A stretch of DNA of 64,000 bases from Pseudomonas putida (GCF_022627325.1 NZ_JAETZZ010000012.1:141496-205495), one strand, 5' to 3'. Positions 16,287-27,193 are shown, numbered from the stretch's first letter. Notes: generated from the letters alone by a model not told the origin. Program-made: numbers and translations.

Positions 16287-17033
16287 ATGACACTTGTCAA
16301 ACTGACTGCCGTGGCGGTGCTGGCCTTGGCCCTCGGTGCCTGCCAGAGCCTGTTCGCGCCGAATTACCGTGCCCCGCTGGAGGTGAAGCGCGACGCCTGG
16401 GAGCACGTAAAGCCAGGTTGCAGCGAGAGTGACTGCCCACTGGTGAATATTGACACCATTCACTTCCCGGACCTGCCCAAGCTCGACGCAATCGTCGAAA
16501 AGCGCCTGCTGCAACTGACCGAAGACAACCAGCATGGCACCGCACCAAGCACTTTGCAGGCGTATGAGCAGCAATACCTGGCAACTGCCGACAAACGCAA
16601 CAGCAGCTACCTGCAGGCCAAGGTACGTGAACAGCATGACGGGCTGGTGATCATCGAGCTGTCCAGCTACCTCGATAGCGGCGGCGCTCATGGCATGCCA
16701 GGCCGCGGCTTCATCAACTATTCGCGCAAGCTGGACAAGGTACTGACCCTGCAGGACATGCTGGTCCCGGGCCAGGAAGACACCTTCTGGAAAACGGTAG
16801 AAGAATCGCACCGCGCCTGGCTGATCAGCGTGGGGATGGACAAGGATGCCGAGTTCGTCAAAACCTGGCCGTTCAAGAAGTCGCCGCACATCGCTCTGAC
16901 GTACGGCGCAGTGGTTGTCAAATACGAGGTCTATACCATCGCGCCCTACTCCATGGGCCACGTGGAACTGAAGCTTCCCTACCCTCGCCTGAATGGCGTG
17001 CTCAAGCCCGAACTGTTCCCCGGCCGCGGCTGA
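16287..17033 (+). CDS. RsiV-like (DUF3298) lipoprotein
   Basis: A 248-residue lipoprotein. The signal peptide ends at lipobox LGAC (Cys19). The mature region carries a DUF4163-like part and a C-terminal DUF3298-type fold (SSYLDSGGAHGMPG, KVLTLQDMLVPGQ, YTIAPYSMGHVELKLPY). The SGGAHG and PYSMG motifs are hallmarks of this family. In Bacillus the RsiV member is an anti-sigma factor that senses lysozyme, but this protein has no cytoplasmic anti-sigma domain, so that role should not be assumed. The last 32 bases overlap the 3' end of cytX on the opposite strand. Confidence 0.87.
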   Translation: MTLVKLTAVAVLALALGACQSLFAPNYRAPLEVKRDAWEHVKPGCSESDCPLVNIDTIHFPDLPKLDAIVEKRLLQLTEDNQHGTAPSTLQAYEQQYLATADKRNSSYLQAKVREQHDGLVIIELSSYLDSGGAHGMPGRGFINYSRKLDKVLTLQDMLVPGQEDTFWKTVEESHRAWLISVGMDKDAEFVKTWPFKKSPHIALTYGAVVVKYEVYTIAPYSMGHVELKLPYPRLNGVLKPELFPGRG

Positions 17034-18285
17034 GGCTCAGTAGCGCATGCAGCCCACCCGCCAGCAGCAATGCCGGCAGGGTAGCGCCGACCTCTGGCGC
17101 TTGCGCAGCGATGCTGTGATAGGCCACCACGCCCACCGCCCAAGCCAGCAGCGCCTGCCAGTGCAAACCATCGATTTGTGCTGGAAGGCGGCGGCGGCGG
17201 ATCACGAAGTGGTCCATCAGCACCACACCGAACAGCGGCGCGAACACCGAGCCAATCAGCAGCAGGAAGTTCTCGTACTGGGCCAGCGGCGCCAGCAGAG
17301 CAATCAGCGTACATAGCACACCGATGGCCAACGCCAGGTGCTCGACCTTCAGGCGTACCAGCAGGCCAGTCGATACCGCCGCCGAGTGGATATCGGCAAA
17401 GGCCTTCTCCGACTCGTCCAGCAAAATCAGCAGCAACGGAATACCCAGCCCGGCACCGGCCAGGGCCAGCAGCAGCGCATTGACCTCACCGCTCGGCGCA
17501 AAGGCAAGGGTGTAGGCCACGCCCAGGCTCATCAGCCAGGTATTGCCGATGAAGTAACCGAGCACGGTCCCGCCGAACACGCGCCTGGCGCTGCGGGCGA
17601 AGCGCGAGTAGTCGGCAATCAACGGCAACCAGGAAAGCGGCATGGCGATGACGATGTCGAAGCCCGTGGCCAGCGACATCGACCCATCTCCGCTGCGCTG
17701 CCACAGCTCGCTCAGGTCAGCCTTGGCGAAGAGGTTCCAGGTCAGCCACAGGCAAGCGCCCAACAACAGCCAGATCCCCCATTTACGCAGCACCTTGCGC
17801 ACGAATGCCAGCGGCCCGCTGACCGCGAGCAGCGTGGCCAGGCCACCGAAGCAGAGGGTCCAGAACATTGGGCTGTTCCACAGGCTGCCTTCACCGAAGG
17901 TGCGCGCGCCCAGCAGGCTGGCGGCGTCCCGCATGACAATGATCTCGAACGCCCCCCAACCGATCAGTTGCAGCAGGTTGAGCAACGCCGGCAAGCGCGC
18001 GCCGTGGCTGCCCAGGCTCAGGCGCAGGGTGGCCATGGCGCACAGGCCCGTGTCGCTGCCAATCACGCCTGCCGCCCCAAGCAGCAGTACGCCCACGCCG
18101 GTACCCAAGATGATGGCCAGCACCGCGCCGGCCAGGCCCAGGCCGGGGGCGAGCATCGCGCCCACCTGCAGGACCATCAGGCCGATGCCGAGGGAAAACC
18201 AGAGCGAGAACAGGTCCCGGCCACCGAACGGGCGTTGGCTGGCGGGGACGGGGTGGTCGGGGGAAAAATGGCTGGTAGTTGTCAT
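17002..18285 (-). CDS. cytX: Putative hydroxymethylpyrimidine permease CytX (NCS1 family)
   Basis: A 427-residue polytopic membrane protein with about 12 helices, of the cytosine/purine permease (NCS1) family. Early motifs FSLWFSLGIGLMVLQVGAML and LIGWGAFEIIVMRDAA and the PLSWLPLIADYSRF segment are typical. Its place 86 bp downstream of thiC, which has a TPP riboswitch, fits the CytX branch, predicted to import the thiamine pyrimidine precursor HMP; a cytosine permease cannot be excluded. The ATG at 18285 has a weak ribosome-binding site, and an in-frame GTG lies three codons upstream. The gene ends inside the convergent lipoprotein gene. Confidence 0.85.
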   Translation of the reverse strand: MTTTSHFSPDHPVPASQRPFGGRDLFSLWFSLGIGLMVLQVGAMLAPGLGLAGAVLAIILGTGVGVLLLGAAGVIGSDTGLCAMATLRLSLGSHGARLPALLNLLQLIGWGAFEIIVMRDAASLLGARTFGEGSLWNSPMFWTLCFGGLATLLAVSGPLAFVRKVLRKWGIWLLLGACLWLTWNLFAKADLSELWQRSGDGSMSLATGFDIVIAMPLSWLPLIADYSRFARSARRVFGGTVLGYFIGNTWLMSLGVAYTLAFAPSGEVNALLLALAGAGLGIPLLLILLDESEKAFADIHSAAVSTGLLVRLKVEHLALAIGVLCTLIALLAPLAQYENFLLLIGSVFAPLFGVVLMDHFVIRRRRLPAQIDGLHWQALLAWAVGVVAYHSIAAQAPEVGATLPALLLAGGLHALLSLSRGRGTVRA

Positions 18286-18323
18286 TGTTGTCACTCGACA
18301 AAGAAATCCAATCGACGCAGTCG

Positions 18324-18357
18324 TTGCAGGAGCGGCGTTGCCGGGGCGCTCCTGCAA
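18324..18357. repeat. REP-like palindrome between thiC and cytX
   Basis: Perfect 11-bp arms TTGCAGGAGCG and CGCTCCTGCAA enclose a 12-nt centre. No T-run follows on the minus strand, so it is not a standard terminator. The GCAGGAGCGGC core resembles repetitive extragenic palindromes of P. putida. It may stabilise thiC mRNA or separate thiC and cytX expression. Confidence 0.6.
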
Positions 18358-18371
18358 ACGATCACAGCGGC

Positions 18372-20258
<1,887 letters not shown>

Positions 20259-20363
20259 CACAGGCTCCAGACAGCTTCCTAGCGGTGGAATGTCGGGGAG
20301 AACCTGAAAGACGCGGACGCACCCCTTGGCGGGTATGCAGTGCCGGATACATGGAGTGCCTTG

Positions 20364-20377
20364 AGCTGCATGCAGCT
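20364..20377. repeat. Perfect 14-bp palindrome in the thiC leader
   Basis: AGCTGCATGCAGCT lies between the riboswitch aptamer and the thiC start. It may be part of the expression platform, but no complete terminator with a U-run is visible. Confidence 0.4.
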
Positions 20378-20423
20378 GCGACATTCCCGGACCTGGCACA
20401 AGAGGCTCCCCGGGAAGGCGAGC

Positions 20424-20518
20424 AATCTTGTTCCCTACGCAGGCGCTAACCTGATCAGGTTCAACGGGATCCGCACCTATGCGATCTCAGCCTTTGCTTC
20501 AAGGCACCCCGACAAGAA
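20424..20518 (-). ncRNA. TPP riboswitch (THI element) of thiC
   Basis: On the minus strand the leader reads GTCGGGGTGCC, then GGCTGAGAT, then CCGTTGAACCTGATCAGGTT, and closes with GCGTAGGGAACAAG. These are the invariant blocks of the thiamine pyrophosphate aptamer (thi box). Binding of TPP should turn down thiC and perhaps cytX. About 165 nt separate the aptamer from the thiC ATG. No strong terminator is obvious there, so translational control or Rho-dependent termination is likely. Confidence 0.96.
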
Positions 20519-20525
20519 CGTGCGC

Positions 20526-20555
20526 AGTCTAGACTGGAGTGGCCGGCAAAGCCAA
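20526..20555 (-). promoter_or_regulatory. Candidate sigma-70 promoter of thiC
   Basis: TTGGCT (20550-20555), 18 bp, TAGACT (20526-20531) on the minus strand. It is placed so that transcription would begin just before the riboswitch aptamer. Both boxes are partial matches. Confidence 0.4.
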
Positions 20556-20595
20556 GCGTGTAAAACGGGGGGATGATGAAAGGCACCGCCAACGA

Positions 20596-20624
20596 TTGTT
20601 GCCAATTGCGCATGGCACTACACT
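20596..20624 (+). promoter_or_regulatory. Candidate sigma-70 promoter of tolC
   Basis: TTGTTG (20596-20601), 17 bp, TACACT (20619-20624), about 60 bp before the tolC ATG. The -10 box is good and the -35 box weak. Confidence 0.35.
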
Positions 20625-20682
20625 GCCCCATCGCTCGATACTCAACAGTTCAGTAATTAAATTTCGTACAAGGATTGCCTCT

Positions 20683-22116
20683 ATGCTGCGCAAACTCTCA
20701 CTGGCGATTGCCGTGTCTTGTGCGTCCAACGGAGTGGCCTGGGCAGCGGATGTGCCCATGACGGTGAAGACTGATTTGGTCAGTGTCTACCAGGAAGCGG
20801 TCGACAACAACGCCGATCTTGCCGCCGCTCGCGCCGATTATGGCGCGCGCCGCGAAGTGGTGCCCCAGGCCCGAGCCGGCCTGCTGCCCAACCTGTCGGC
20901 AGGTGCCGAAATGATGAACACCCGCACCAAACTCGACGAACCCTCGATCACCTCGAACCGCAGCGGCAATTCCTGGAGCGCCACACTGGCGCAACCTGTC
21001 TTCCGCGCCGATCGCTGGTTCCAGTTGCAGGCTGCCGAGGCCGTCAACGAGCAGGCAGCGCTGGAGTTGTCTGCCACTGAGCAAAACCTGATCCTGCAGA
21101 CCGCGCAAAGCTACTTTGCCGTGCTGCGGGCCCAGGACAACCTGGCAGCCACGAAAGCCGAAGAATCGGCCTTCAAGCGCCAGCTCGACCAGTCCAACGA
21201 ACGTTTCGATGTCGGCCTGTCCGACAAGACCGACGTGCTGCAGTCCCAGGCCAGCTATGACACCGCCCGGGCCAACCGGATCATTGCCGAACGCCAGGTG
21301 CAGGATGCTTTCGAGGCTTTGGTGACCCTCACCAACCGCGAATACACCTCGATCCAGGGCGTTGTTCACACCTTGCCGATACAGGTGCCCACCCCCAACG
21401 ACGCCAAGGCCTGGGTCGAGACTGCGGGGCGGCAGAACCTCAACCTGCTGGCAACCAACTACGCAGTCGATGCCGCCGAAGAAACCCTACGCCAGCGCAA
21501 GGCCGGCCACGCCCCGACCCTTGATGCGGTAGCCAAATACCAGAAAGGCGACAATGACAGCCTGGGCTTCTCCAACCCTTCGCAACTGGGCGTGCGCTAC
21601 AGCGGTGACGTGGAGCAGACCAGCATCGGCCTGCAGCTGAACATCCCGATCTACAGTGGCGGCCTGACCAGCTCGCAAGTACGCGAGGCATACCAGCGCC
21701 TGAGCCAGAGCGAACAACAACGCGAGAGCCTGCGCCGCCAGGTGGTGGAGAACACACGCAACCTGCACCGTGCCGTGAATACCGATGTGGAGCAGGTGCA
21801 AGCGCGCAAGCAGTCGATCATTTCCAACCAGAGCGCGCTGGAAGCCACCGAGATCGGTTACCAGGTCGGTACTCGCAATATCGTCGACGTGCTCGATGCC
21901 CAGCGCCAGCTGTACACCTCGGTTCGCGACTACAACAACAGCCGGTACGACTACATTCTCGACAACCTCAGCCTGAAGCAGGCGGCTGGTACTTTGAGCC
22001 CACAGGACCTGGTGGACCTCAAGCGGTACCTGAAGGCGGACTACAATCCGGACAAGGACTTCCTGCCACCGGACCTGGCGGCGGCAGCGGCGAAGAACTT
22101 CGAACGCAGGCCTTGA
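20683..22116 (+). CDS. tolC: TolC-family outer membrane channel protein
   Basis: A 477-residue outer membrane factor of the TolC family, the exit duct for type I secretion and efflux pumps. A signal peptide (about 1-22, ending GVAWAA) is followed by two structural repeats rich in Gln, Ala and Glu, typical of the alpha-barrel. Family motifs include QPVFRADRWFQLQ in the first repeat and LNIPIYSGG and GTRNIVDVLDAQRQLY in the second. No pump or secretion ATPase gene is next to it, so it probably serves several systems. I chose the ATG at 20683, after AAGGA and at the signal peptide; the upstream frame extension overlaps the thiC riboswitch region. Confidence 0.95.
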   Translation: MLRKLSLAIAVSCASNGVAWAADVPMTVKTDLVSVYQEAVDNNADLAAARADYGARREVVPQARAGLLPNLSAGAEMMNTRTKLDEPSITSNRSGNSWSATLAQPVFRADRWFQLQAAEAVNEQAALELSATEQNLILQTAQSYFAVLRAQDNLAATKAEESAFKRQLDQSNERFDVGLSDKTDVLQSQASYDTARANRIIAERQVQDAFEALVTLTNREYTSIQGVVHTLPIQVPTPNDAKAWVETAGRQNLNLLATNYAVDAAEETLRQRKAGHAPTLDAVAKYQKGDNDSLGFSNPSQLGVRYSGDVEQTSIGLQLNIPIYSGGLTSSQVREAYQRLSQSEQQRESLRRQVVENTRNLHRAVNTDVEQVQARKQSIISNQSALEATEIGYQVGTRNIVDVLDAQRQLYTSVRDYNNSRYDYILDNLSLKQAAGTLSPQDLVDLKRYLKADYNPDKDFLPPDLAAAAAKNFERRP

Positions 22117-22193
22117 GGCGAGCGGTCACGGCAATCGCCGAAGCAAAGCGTTCGAGGAGGCATTTCCCGATCCTCTGGCAATCCGCGAGACGC

Positions 22194-22224
22194 AAAAAAA
22201 CCCAGGGCAAATGCCCTGGGTTTT
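22194..22224. terminator. Bidirectional intrinsic terminator between tolC and ssb
   Basis: The repeat AACCCAGGGCA-AA-TGCCCTGGGTT is flanked by a run of A and a run of T. It serves both convergent genes. Confidence 0.92.
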
Positions 22225-22259
22225 CGATGAAGCTGGACGTCTTACCGACCTGAGGTTGC

Positions 22260-22811
22260 TCAGAACGGAATATCGTCATCAAAGCTGTCAAAGTCAGCAG
22301 CCGGCTGCGGCGCAGGCTGTTGCGGCGCAGGGCGCTGCTGAGCCTGTTGCGGGCGTGGGGCCTGCTGACGTGGTGGCGCCTGGTTGTACTGTTGCTGCTG
22401 GCCACCCTGGTTGTAGTTGTTACCACCACCTTGGTTGTACTGGTCGCCGCCACCTTGCTGGTTCTGCGGACGGCCGCCGAGCAACTGCATGGTGCCCTGC
22501 ATGTCGACGATGATTTCGGTGGTGTAACGCTTGATGCCGTCTTTTTCCCACTCGCGGGTCTGCAGCTTGCCCTCGATGTACACCTGCGAACCCTTGCGCA
22601 GGTATTCGCCAGCGATTTCGGCAACCTTGCCGAACATCGACACACGGTGCCACTCGGTGCGCTCGACCTTCTGGCCCGACTGCTTGTCGGTCCACTGCTC
22701 GCTGGTAGCCAGGCTCAGGTTGGTCACGGCGTTACCGTTGGGCAGGTAGCGGACTTCGGGATCCTGGCCACAGGTGCCGACCAGAATGACTTTGTTAACC
22801 CCACGGGCCAT
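22260..22811 (-). CDS. ssb: Single-stranded DNA-binding protein
   Basis: SSB coats single-stranded DNA during replication, repair and recombination. The 183-residue protein has an OB fold (about 1-110: MARGVNKVILVGTCGQDPEVRY, TEWHRVSMFGKVAEIAGEYL). A Gly/Gln/Pro-rich flexible linker full of NQGG and PQQ follows. The acidic tail DDDIPF recruits partner enzymes. An AGGAG site precedes the ATG. The gene follows the MFS gene by 9 bp and ends at the shared terminator with tolC. Confidence 0.98.
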   Translation of the reverse strand: MARGVNKVILVGTCGQDPEVRYLPNGNAVTNLSLATSEQWTDKQSGQKVERTEWHRVSMFGKVAEIAGEYLRKGSQVYIEGKLQTREWEKDGIKRYTTEIIVDMQGTMQLLGGRPQNQQGGGDQYNQGGGNNYNQGGQQQQYNQAPPRQQAPRPQQAQQRPAPQQPAPQPAADFDSFDDDIPF

Positions 22812-22820
22812 AACGTTCTC

Positions 22821-24215
22821 CTAGGCTTCGCACGCCGAAGAGGCTGGGTTCACCAGACGCTCGAGGGTCGCACGGTCCAAAATTTTCGTATCCAGTTTGA
22901 TATAGATGGCAGCTTCTTCTGCCACCACAACGGCGTCGGTCACACCCGGCACGGCCATCAGGCGCTCGGTCAGGCCGGCTTCCCGGACTGCCTCAGGCGT
23001 CAGCGGCATGCGCAGGCTGGTCACATACGGCGGCTCGTTCATGCGTAACGCAACCACCAGCCATACGGCACACAGCACCGCGCAACCGAGGAACACCGTG
23101 TTCAGCCCACCGTGCTGGAACAGCCAGCCGCCAAGAATCCCACCCAGCGCAGCACCAAGGAACTGGCTGGTGGAATACACCCCCATCGCCGTCCCCTTGC
23201 CGCCAGCAGGCGACACCTTGCTAACCAGCGACGGCAGCGATGCCTCCAGCAGGTTGAATGCAGTAAAGAATACCACGGTGCCAATCACCAGTCCGCGCAA
23301 GTTGTCAGCCCACTGCCAGAAGAACACCTCCACCAGCAGCAACACACTGACCGCTCCGGCCAATACGCGTTTCATCTTGCGCTTTTTTTCGCCGTAGATG
23401 ATGAAAGGGACCATTGCAAAAAATGAGATGAACAGCGCAGTCAGGTACACCCACCAGTGCTCTTCCTTGGGCAAGCCACCGCGCTCGACGAAGGCCAGAG
23501 GCAGCGCAACGAAGCTCGCCATGAGGATCGCGTGGAGGATGAAGATGCCGGCGTCCAGGCGCAGAAGGTCCGGATGGCGCAGGGTTGGACCGAGTGCCTG
23601 GCGCGCCACACCCGATTCGCGGTGCTGCAAGGTGCTGTGGGTGTTGGGCACGATGAAGGCGATCAGCAAAATGCCCACCAGCGCAAGTCCTGCCGTGGCG
23701 AGGAACAATCCTGACAGGCCGAAGGCGCTGGTGAGAAGTGGGCCAACGACCATCGCCACAGCGAACGACAGGCCGATGCTCATGCCGATCATGGCCATGG
23801 CCTTGGTACGGTGCTGCTCGCGGGTCAGGTCGGACAGCAGCGCCATGACTGCGGCAGAAATCGCCCCGGCGCCCTGCAGAATTCGCCCGGCAATCACACC
23901 CCAGATGGAGTCGGCCTGAGCCGCCAGTACACTGCCCAAAGCGAAGATCACCAGGCCCAGGTAGATCACCGGACGGCGGCCGATGCGATCGGAAATCATC
24001 CCGAAAGGGATTTGAAAAAACGCCTGGGTCAGGCCATAGGCACCGATGGCCAGGCCGATCAGCGCGGGCGTGGCACCGGCCAGGTCCATGCCGTAGGTGG
24101 CCAGCACCGGCAAGACCATGAACATGCCCAGCATACGAAAGGCAAAGACCAGGGCCAGGCCGCCAGCGGCGCGCGTTTCGCTGCCACTCATGCGCTCGTT
24201 GTGGGTGTCGTGCAT
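22821..24215 (-). CDS. YajR-like MFS transporter with C-terminal YAM-type domain
   Basis: A 464-residue major facilitator transporter with 12 predicted helices and the MFS signature GMISDRIGRRPVIYLG between helices 2 and 3. After helix 12 a soluble domain of about 70 residues follows (LTERLMAVPGVTDAVVVAEEAAIYIKL split by short loops). It has the ferredoxin-like beta-alpha-beta pattern of the E. coli YajR YAM domain. The substrate is unknown. The gene lies 9 bp before ssb, so the two are probably co-transcribed. This pairing with ssb and divergent uvrA is conserved in Pseudomonas. Confidence 0.9.
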   Translation of the reverse strand: MHDTHNERMSGSETRAAGGLALVFAFRMLGMFMVLPVLATYGMDLAGATPALIGLAIGAYGLTQAFFQIPFGMISDRIGRRPVIYLGLVIFALGSVLAAQADSIWGVIAGRILQGAGAISAAVMALLSDLTREQHRTKAMAMIGMSIGLSFAVAMVVGPLLTSAFGLSGLFLATAGLALVGILLIAFIVPNTHSTLQHRESGVARQALGPTLRHPDLLRLDAGIFILHAILMASFVALPLAFVERGGLPKEEHWWVYLTALFISFFAMVPFIIYGEKKRKMKRVLAGAVSVLLLVEVFFWQWADNLRGLVIGTVVFFTAFNLLEASLPSLVSKVSPAGGKGTAMGVYSTSQFLGAALGGILGGWLFQHGGLNTVFLGCAVLCAVWLVVALRMNEPPYVTSLRMPLTPEAVREAGLTERLMAVPGVTDAVVVAEEAAIYIKLDTKILDRATLERLVNPASSACEA

Positions 24216-24344
24216 GGATTAACCTCGTGTGAACCGGCGGCGATTCTATCAGTCCGACAGCTTGACGGCATCTACGTGACGCTTTGCCGCGTACTGGCAG
24301 CGCCCCGTATACTTCCTTGTTTATGCCCGCCAAGCGAGGCCGCA

Positions 24345-27179
24345 GTGGACAAGATCCTTATTCGTGGGGCACGTACCCACAACCTGAAGAACATCGACCT
24401 GACCCTGCCGCGGGACAAGCTGATCGTGATCACCGGCTTGTCCGGGTCCGGGAAGTCTTCCCTGGCATTCGATACCTTGTATGCCGAGGGTCAGCGCCGC
24501 TATGTGGAATCGCTGTCGGCCTACGCCCGGCAATTCCTGTCGATGATGGAAAAACCTGACGTCGACACGATCGAAGGCCTGTCGCCTGCCATCTCCATCG
24601 AGCAGAAGTCGACTTCGCACAACCCGCGCTCGACGGTAGGCACCATCACCGAAATCTACGACTACCTGCGCCTGCTTTATGCCCGCGTGGGTACTCCGCG
24701 CTGCCCGGACCACGACATTCCGCTGGAGGCGCAGACCGTCAGCCAGATGGTCGACCTGGTGCTGGAGCGCCCGGAAGGCAGCAAGCTCATGCTGCTGGCA
24801 CCGGTAGTGCGCGAGCGCAAGGGTGAGCACCTGGCCGTGTTCGACGAACTGCGTGCCCAAGGCTTCGTTCGGGCACGCGTCAACGGCAAGCTCTACGAAC
24901 TCGACGAACTGCCTAAGCTGGACAAGCAGAAGAAACACAGCATCGATGTGGTGGTGGACCGGTTCAAGGTCCGCGCCGACCTGCAACAACGCCTTGCCGA
25001 GTCATTCGAGACCGCCCTCAAGCTGGCCGACGGCATCGCCCTGGTCGCCCCGATGGACGATGAAGAAGGCGAAGAGACGATCTTCTCCGCTCGCTTCGCC
25101 TGCCCGGTGTGCGGCCATGCGATCAGCGAACTGGAGCCCAAGCTGTTTTCGTTCAACAACCCGGCCGGCGCCTGTCCGACCTGCGATGGCCTGGGGGTAA
25201 AGCAATTTTTCGATATCAAGCGCCTGGTCAACAGCGAGTTGACATTGGCCGAGGGCGCTATCCGCGGCTGGGATCGGCGTAACGTCTACTACTTCCAGAT
25301 GCTGGGTTCGCTGGCAGCGCATTATGGGTTCAGCCTGGAGGAACCGTTTGGCGAGCTGTCGGCCGAGCACCAGAAGGTAATCCTGCAAGGCAGTGGCAAG
25401 CAGAGCGTTGACTTCAAGTACCTGAACGACCGTGGCGACATCGTCAAGCGTTCGCACCCGTTCGAAGGGATCGTGCCCAACCTGGAGCGGCGCTACCGCG
25501 AAACCGAGTCGGCCACGGTGCGTGAGGAGCTGGCCAAGTTCCTCGGCACCCAGCCCTGCCCCGACTGCCGCGGCACCCGCCTGCGCCGGGAAGCACGGCA
25601 TGTCTGGGTTGGCGAAAAAACCCTGCCGGCGGTGACCAACCTGCCTATCGGTGAAGCCAGCAGCTACTTCGGTGAGCTGACCCTGACCGGGCGTCGCGGT
25701 GAAATTGCGGCAAAGATCCTCAAGGAAATCTGCGAACGCCTGCAGTTTCTGGTTAACGTTGGCCTGGATTACCTCACCCTGGATCGCAGTGCCGACACCT
25801 TGTCCGGCGGCGAAGCGCAGCGGATCCGCCTGGCCAGCCAGATTGGTGCGGGGCTGGTCGGGGTGATGTATATCCTTGATGAACCGTCCATCGGTCTTCA
25901 TCAACGCGACAACGACCGCCTGCTCGCCACCCTCAACCACCTGCGCGATCTGGGTAACACCGTGATCGTGGTCGAGCACGACGAAGACGCCATTCGCCTG
26001 GCGGACTACGTGGTGGATATCGGCCCAGGTGCCGGCGTACACGGTGGCCAGATCGTTGCCGAGGGTACGCCGCAAGAAGTCATGGCACATCCCGACTCGC
26101 TGACCGGGAAGTACCTGTCCGGCCGCAAGAAAATCGCCGTCCCTGCCAAACGCACGCCCCGCGACAAAAAGCTGTCCCTCAAGCTCAAGGGCGCGCGAGG
26201 CAACAACCTGCAGAACGTTGACCTGGAAATCCCGATCGGCCTGCTGACCTGCGTGACTGGCGTATCCGGCTCGGGCAAGTCGACGTTGATCAACAACACG
26301 CTGTATCCCCTGGCCGCTACTGCCCTCAACGGTGCCAGCAGCCTGGAAGCCGCACCGCACAGCAACATGGATGGCCTGCAGCACCTGGACAAAGTCGTCG
26401 ACATCGACCAGAGCCCGATCGGCCGCACACCGCGTTCGAACCCGGCGACCTATACCGGCATCTTCACCCCGATTCGTGAGCTGTTTTCCGGCGTGCCGGA
26501 ATCGCGCTCACGCGGCTACGGCCCGGGGCGTTTCTCGTTCAACGTCAAGGGCGGCCGTTGCGAGGCGTGCCAGGGCGATGGGCTGATCAAGGTGGAAATG
26601 CACTTCCTGCCGGACATCTACGTGCCGTGCGACGTGTGCAAGAGCAAGCGCTACAACCGCGAAACCCTGGAGATCAAATACAAAGGCAAGAACATCCACG
26701 AGGTCCTGGAAATGACCATCGAGGATGCGCGCGAATTCTTCGATGCGGTGCCGGCGCTGGCGCGCAAGCTGCAAACCTTGATGGATGTAGGCCTGTCTTA
26801 CATCAAGCTGGGCCAGTCGGCGACCACACTGTCGGGGGGTGAAGCGCAAAGGGTCAAGCTCTCACGCGAGCTGTCCAAACGCGATACTGGCAAGACCCTG
26901 TACATCCTTGACGAGCCGACTACGGGCCTGCACTTCGCCGATATTCAGCAGTTGCTGGACGTCTTGCACCGCCTGCGCGACCACGGCAACACGGTGGTGG
27001 TTATCGAGCACAACCTCGATGTGATCAAGACCGCGGACTGGTTGGTCGACCTGGGCCCAGAGGGTGGCTCGAAGGGTGGGCAAATTATTGCCAGCGGTAC
27101 CCCGGAGGAACTGGCCAAGATGAAGCAGTCGTACACAGGGCACTATCTGAAACCGCTTCTGGAGCGTGACCGGGCCTGA
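24345..27179 (+). CDS. uvrA: Excinuclease ABC subunit A
   Basis: UvrA finds bulky DNA lesions and loads UvrB in nucleotide excision repair. The 944-residue protein has two ABC ATPase modules. Walker A motifs are GLSGSGKSS (N-terminal) and GVSGSGKST (C-terminal), with signature motifs LSGGEAQR twice. Zinc-binding cysteine pairs appear at CPVCG...CPTC and CEACQGDG...CDVC. I used the GTG at 24345, preceded by GAGG, which gives the standard start MDKILIRGARTHNLKN; the much longer open frame upstream is antisense to the MFS gene. I found no LexA box in the 129-bp divergent gap. Confidence 0.98.
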   Translation: MDKILIRGARTHNLKNIDLTLPRDKLIVITGLSGSGKSSLAFDTLYAEGQRRYVESLSAYARQFLSMMEKPDVDTIEGLSPAISIEQKSTSHNPRSTVGTITEIYDYLRLLYARVGTPRCPDHDIPLEAQTVSQMVDLVLERPEGSKLMLLAPVVRERKGEHLAVFDELRAQGFVRARVNGKLYELDELPKLDKQKKHSIDVVVDRFKVRADLQQRLAESFETALKLADGIALVAPMDDEEGEETIFSARFACPVCGHAISELEPKLFSFNNPAGACPTCDGLGVKQFFDIKRLVNSELTLAEGAIRGWDRRNVYYFQMLGSLAAHYGFSLEEPFGELSAEHQKVILQGSGKQSVDFKYLNDRGDIVKRSHPFEGIVPNLERRYRETESATVREELAKFLGTQPCPDCRGTRLRREARHVWVGEKTLPAVTNLPIGEASSYFGELTLTGRRGEIAAKILKEICERLQFLVNVGLDYLTLDRSADTLSGGEAQRIRLASQIGAGLVGVMYILDEPSIGLHQRDNDRLLATLNHLRDLGNTVIVVEHDEDAIRLADYVVDIGPGAGVHGGQIVAEGTPQEVMAHPDSLTGKYLSGRKKIAVPAKRTPRDKKLSLKLKGARGNNLQNVDLEIPIGLLTCVTGVSGSGKSTLINNTLYPLAATALNGASSLEAAPHSNMDGLQHLDKVVDIDQSPIGRTPRSNPATYTGIFTPIRELFSGVPESRSRGYGPGRFSFNVKGGRCEACQGDGLIKVEMHFLPDIYVPCDVCKSKRYNRETLEIKYKGKNIHEVLEMTIEDAREFFDAVPALARKLQTLMDVGLSYIKLGQSATTLSGGEAQRVKLSRELSKRDTGKTLYILDEPTTGLHFADIQQLLDVLHRLRDHGNTVVVIEHNLDVIKTADWLVDLGPEGGSKGGQIIASGTPEELAKMKQSYTGHYLKPLLERDRA

Positions 27180-27193
27180 TCTGGTAGCCCATG

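Noticed and set aside
18324..18357. Palindrome after thiC as an intrinsic terminator
   Set aside because: The stem is strong, but no U-run follows on the transcribed strand. A REP-like element is the better label.
23811..24344. Long N-terminal extension of uvrA
   Set aside because: The extension is antisense to the MFS gene and lacks UvrA similarity. The GTG at 24345 with GAGG gives the standard 944-residue UvrA.
24216..24344. LexA (SOS) box between ssb-MFS and uvrA
   Set aside because: No CTGT-N8-ACAG match is present in the gap, although uvrA is SOS-controlled in E. coli.
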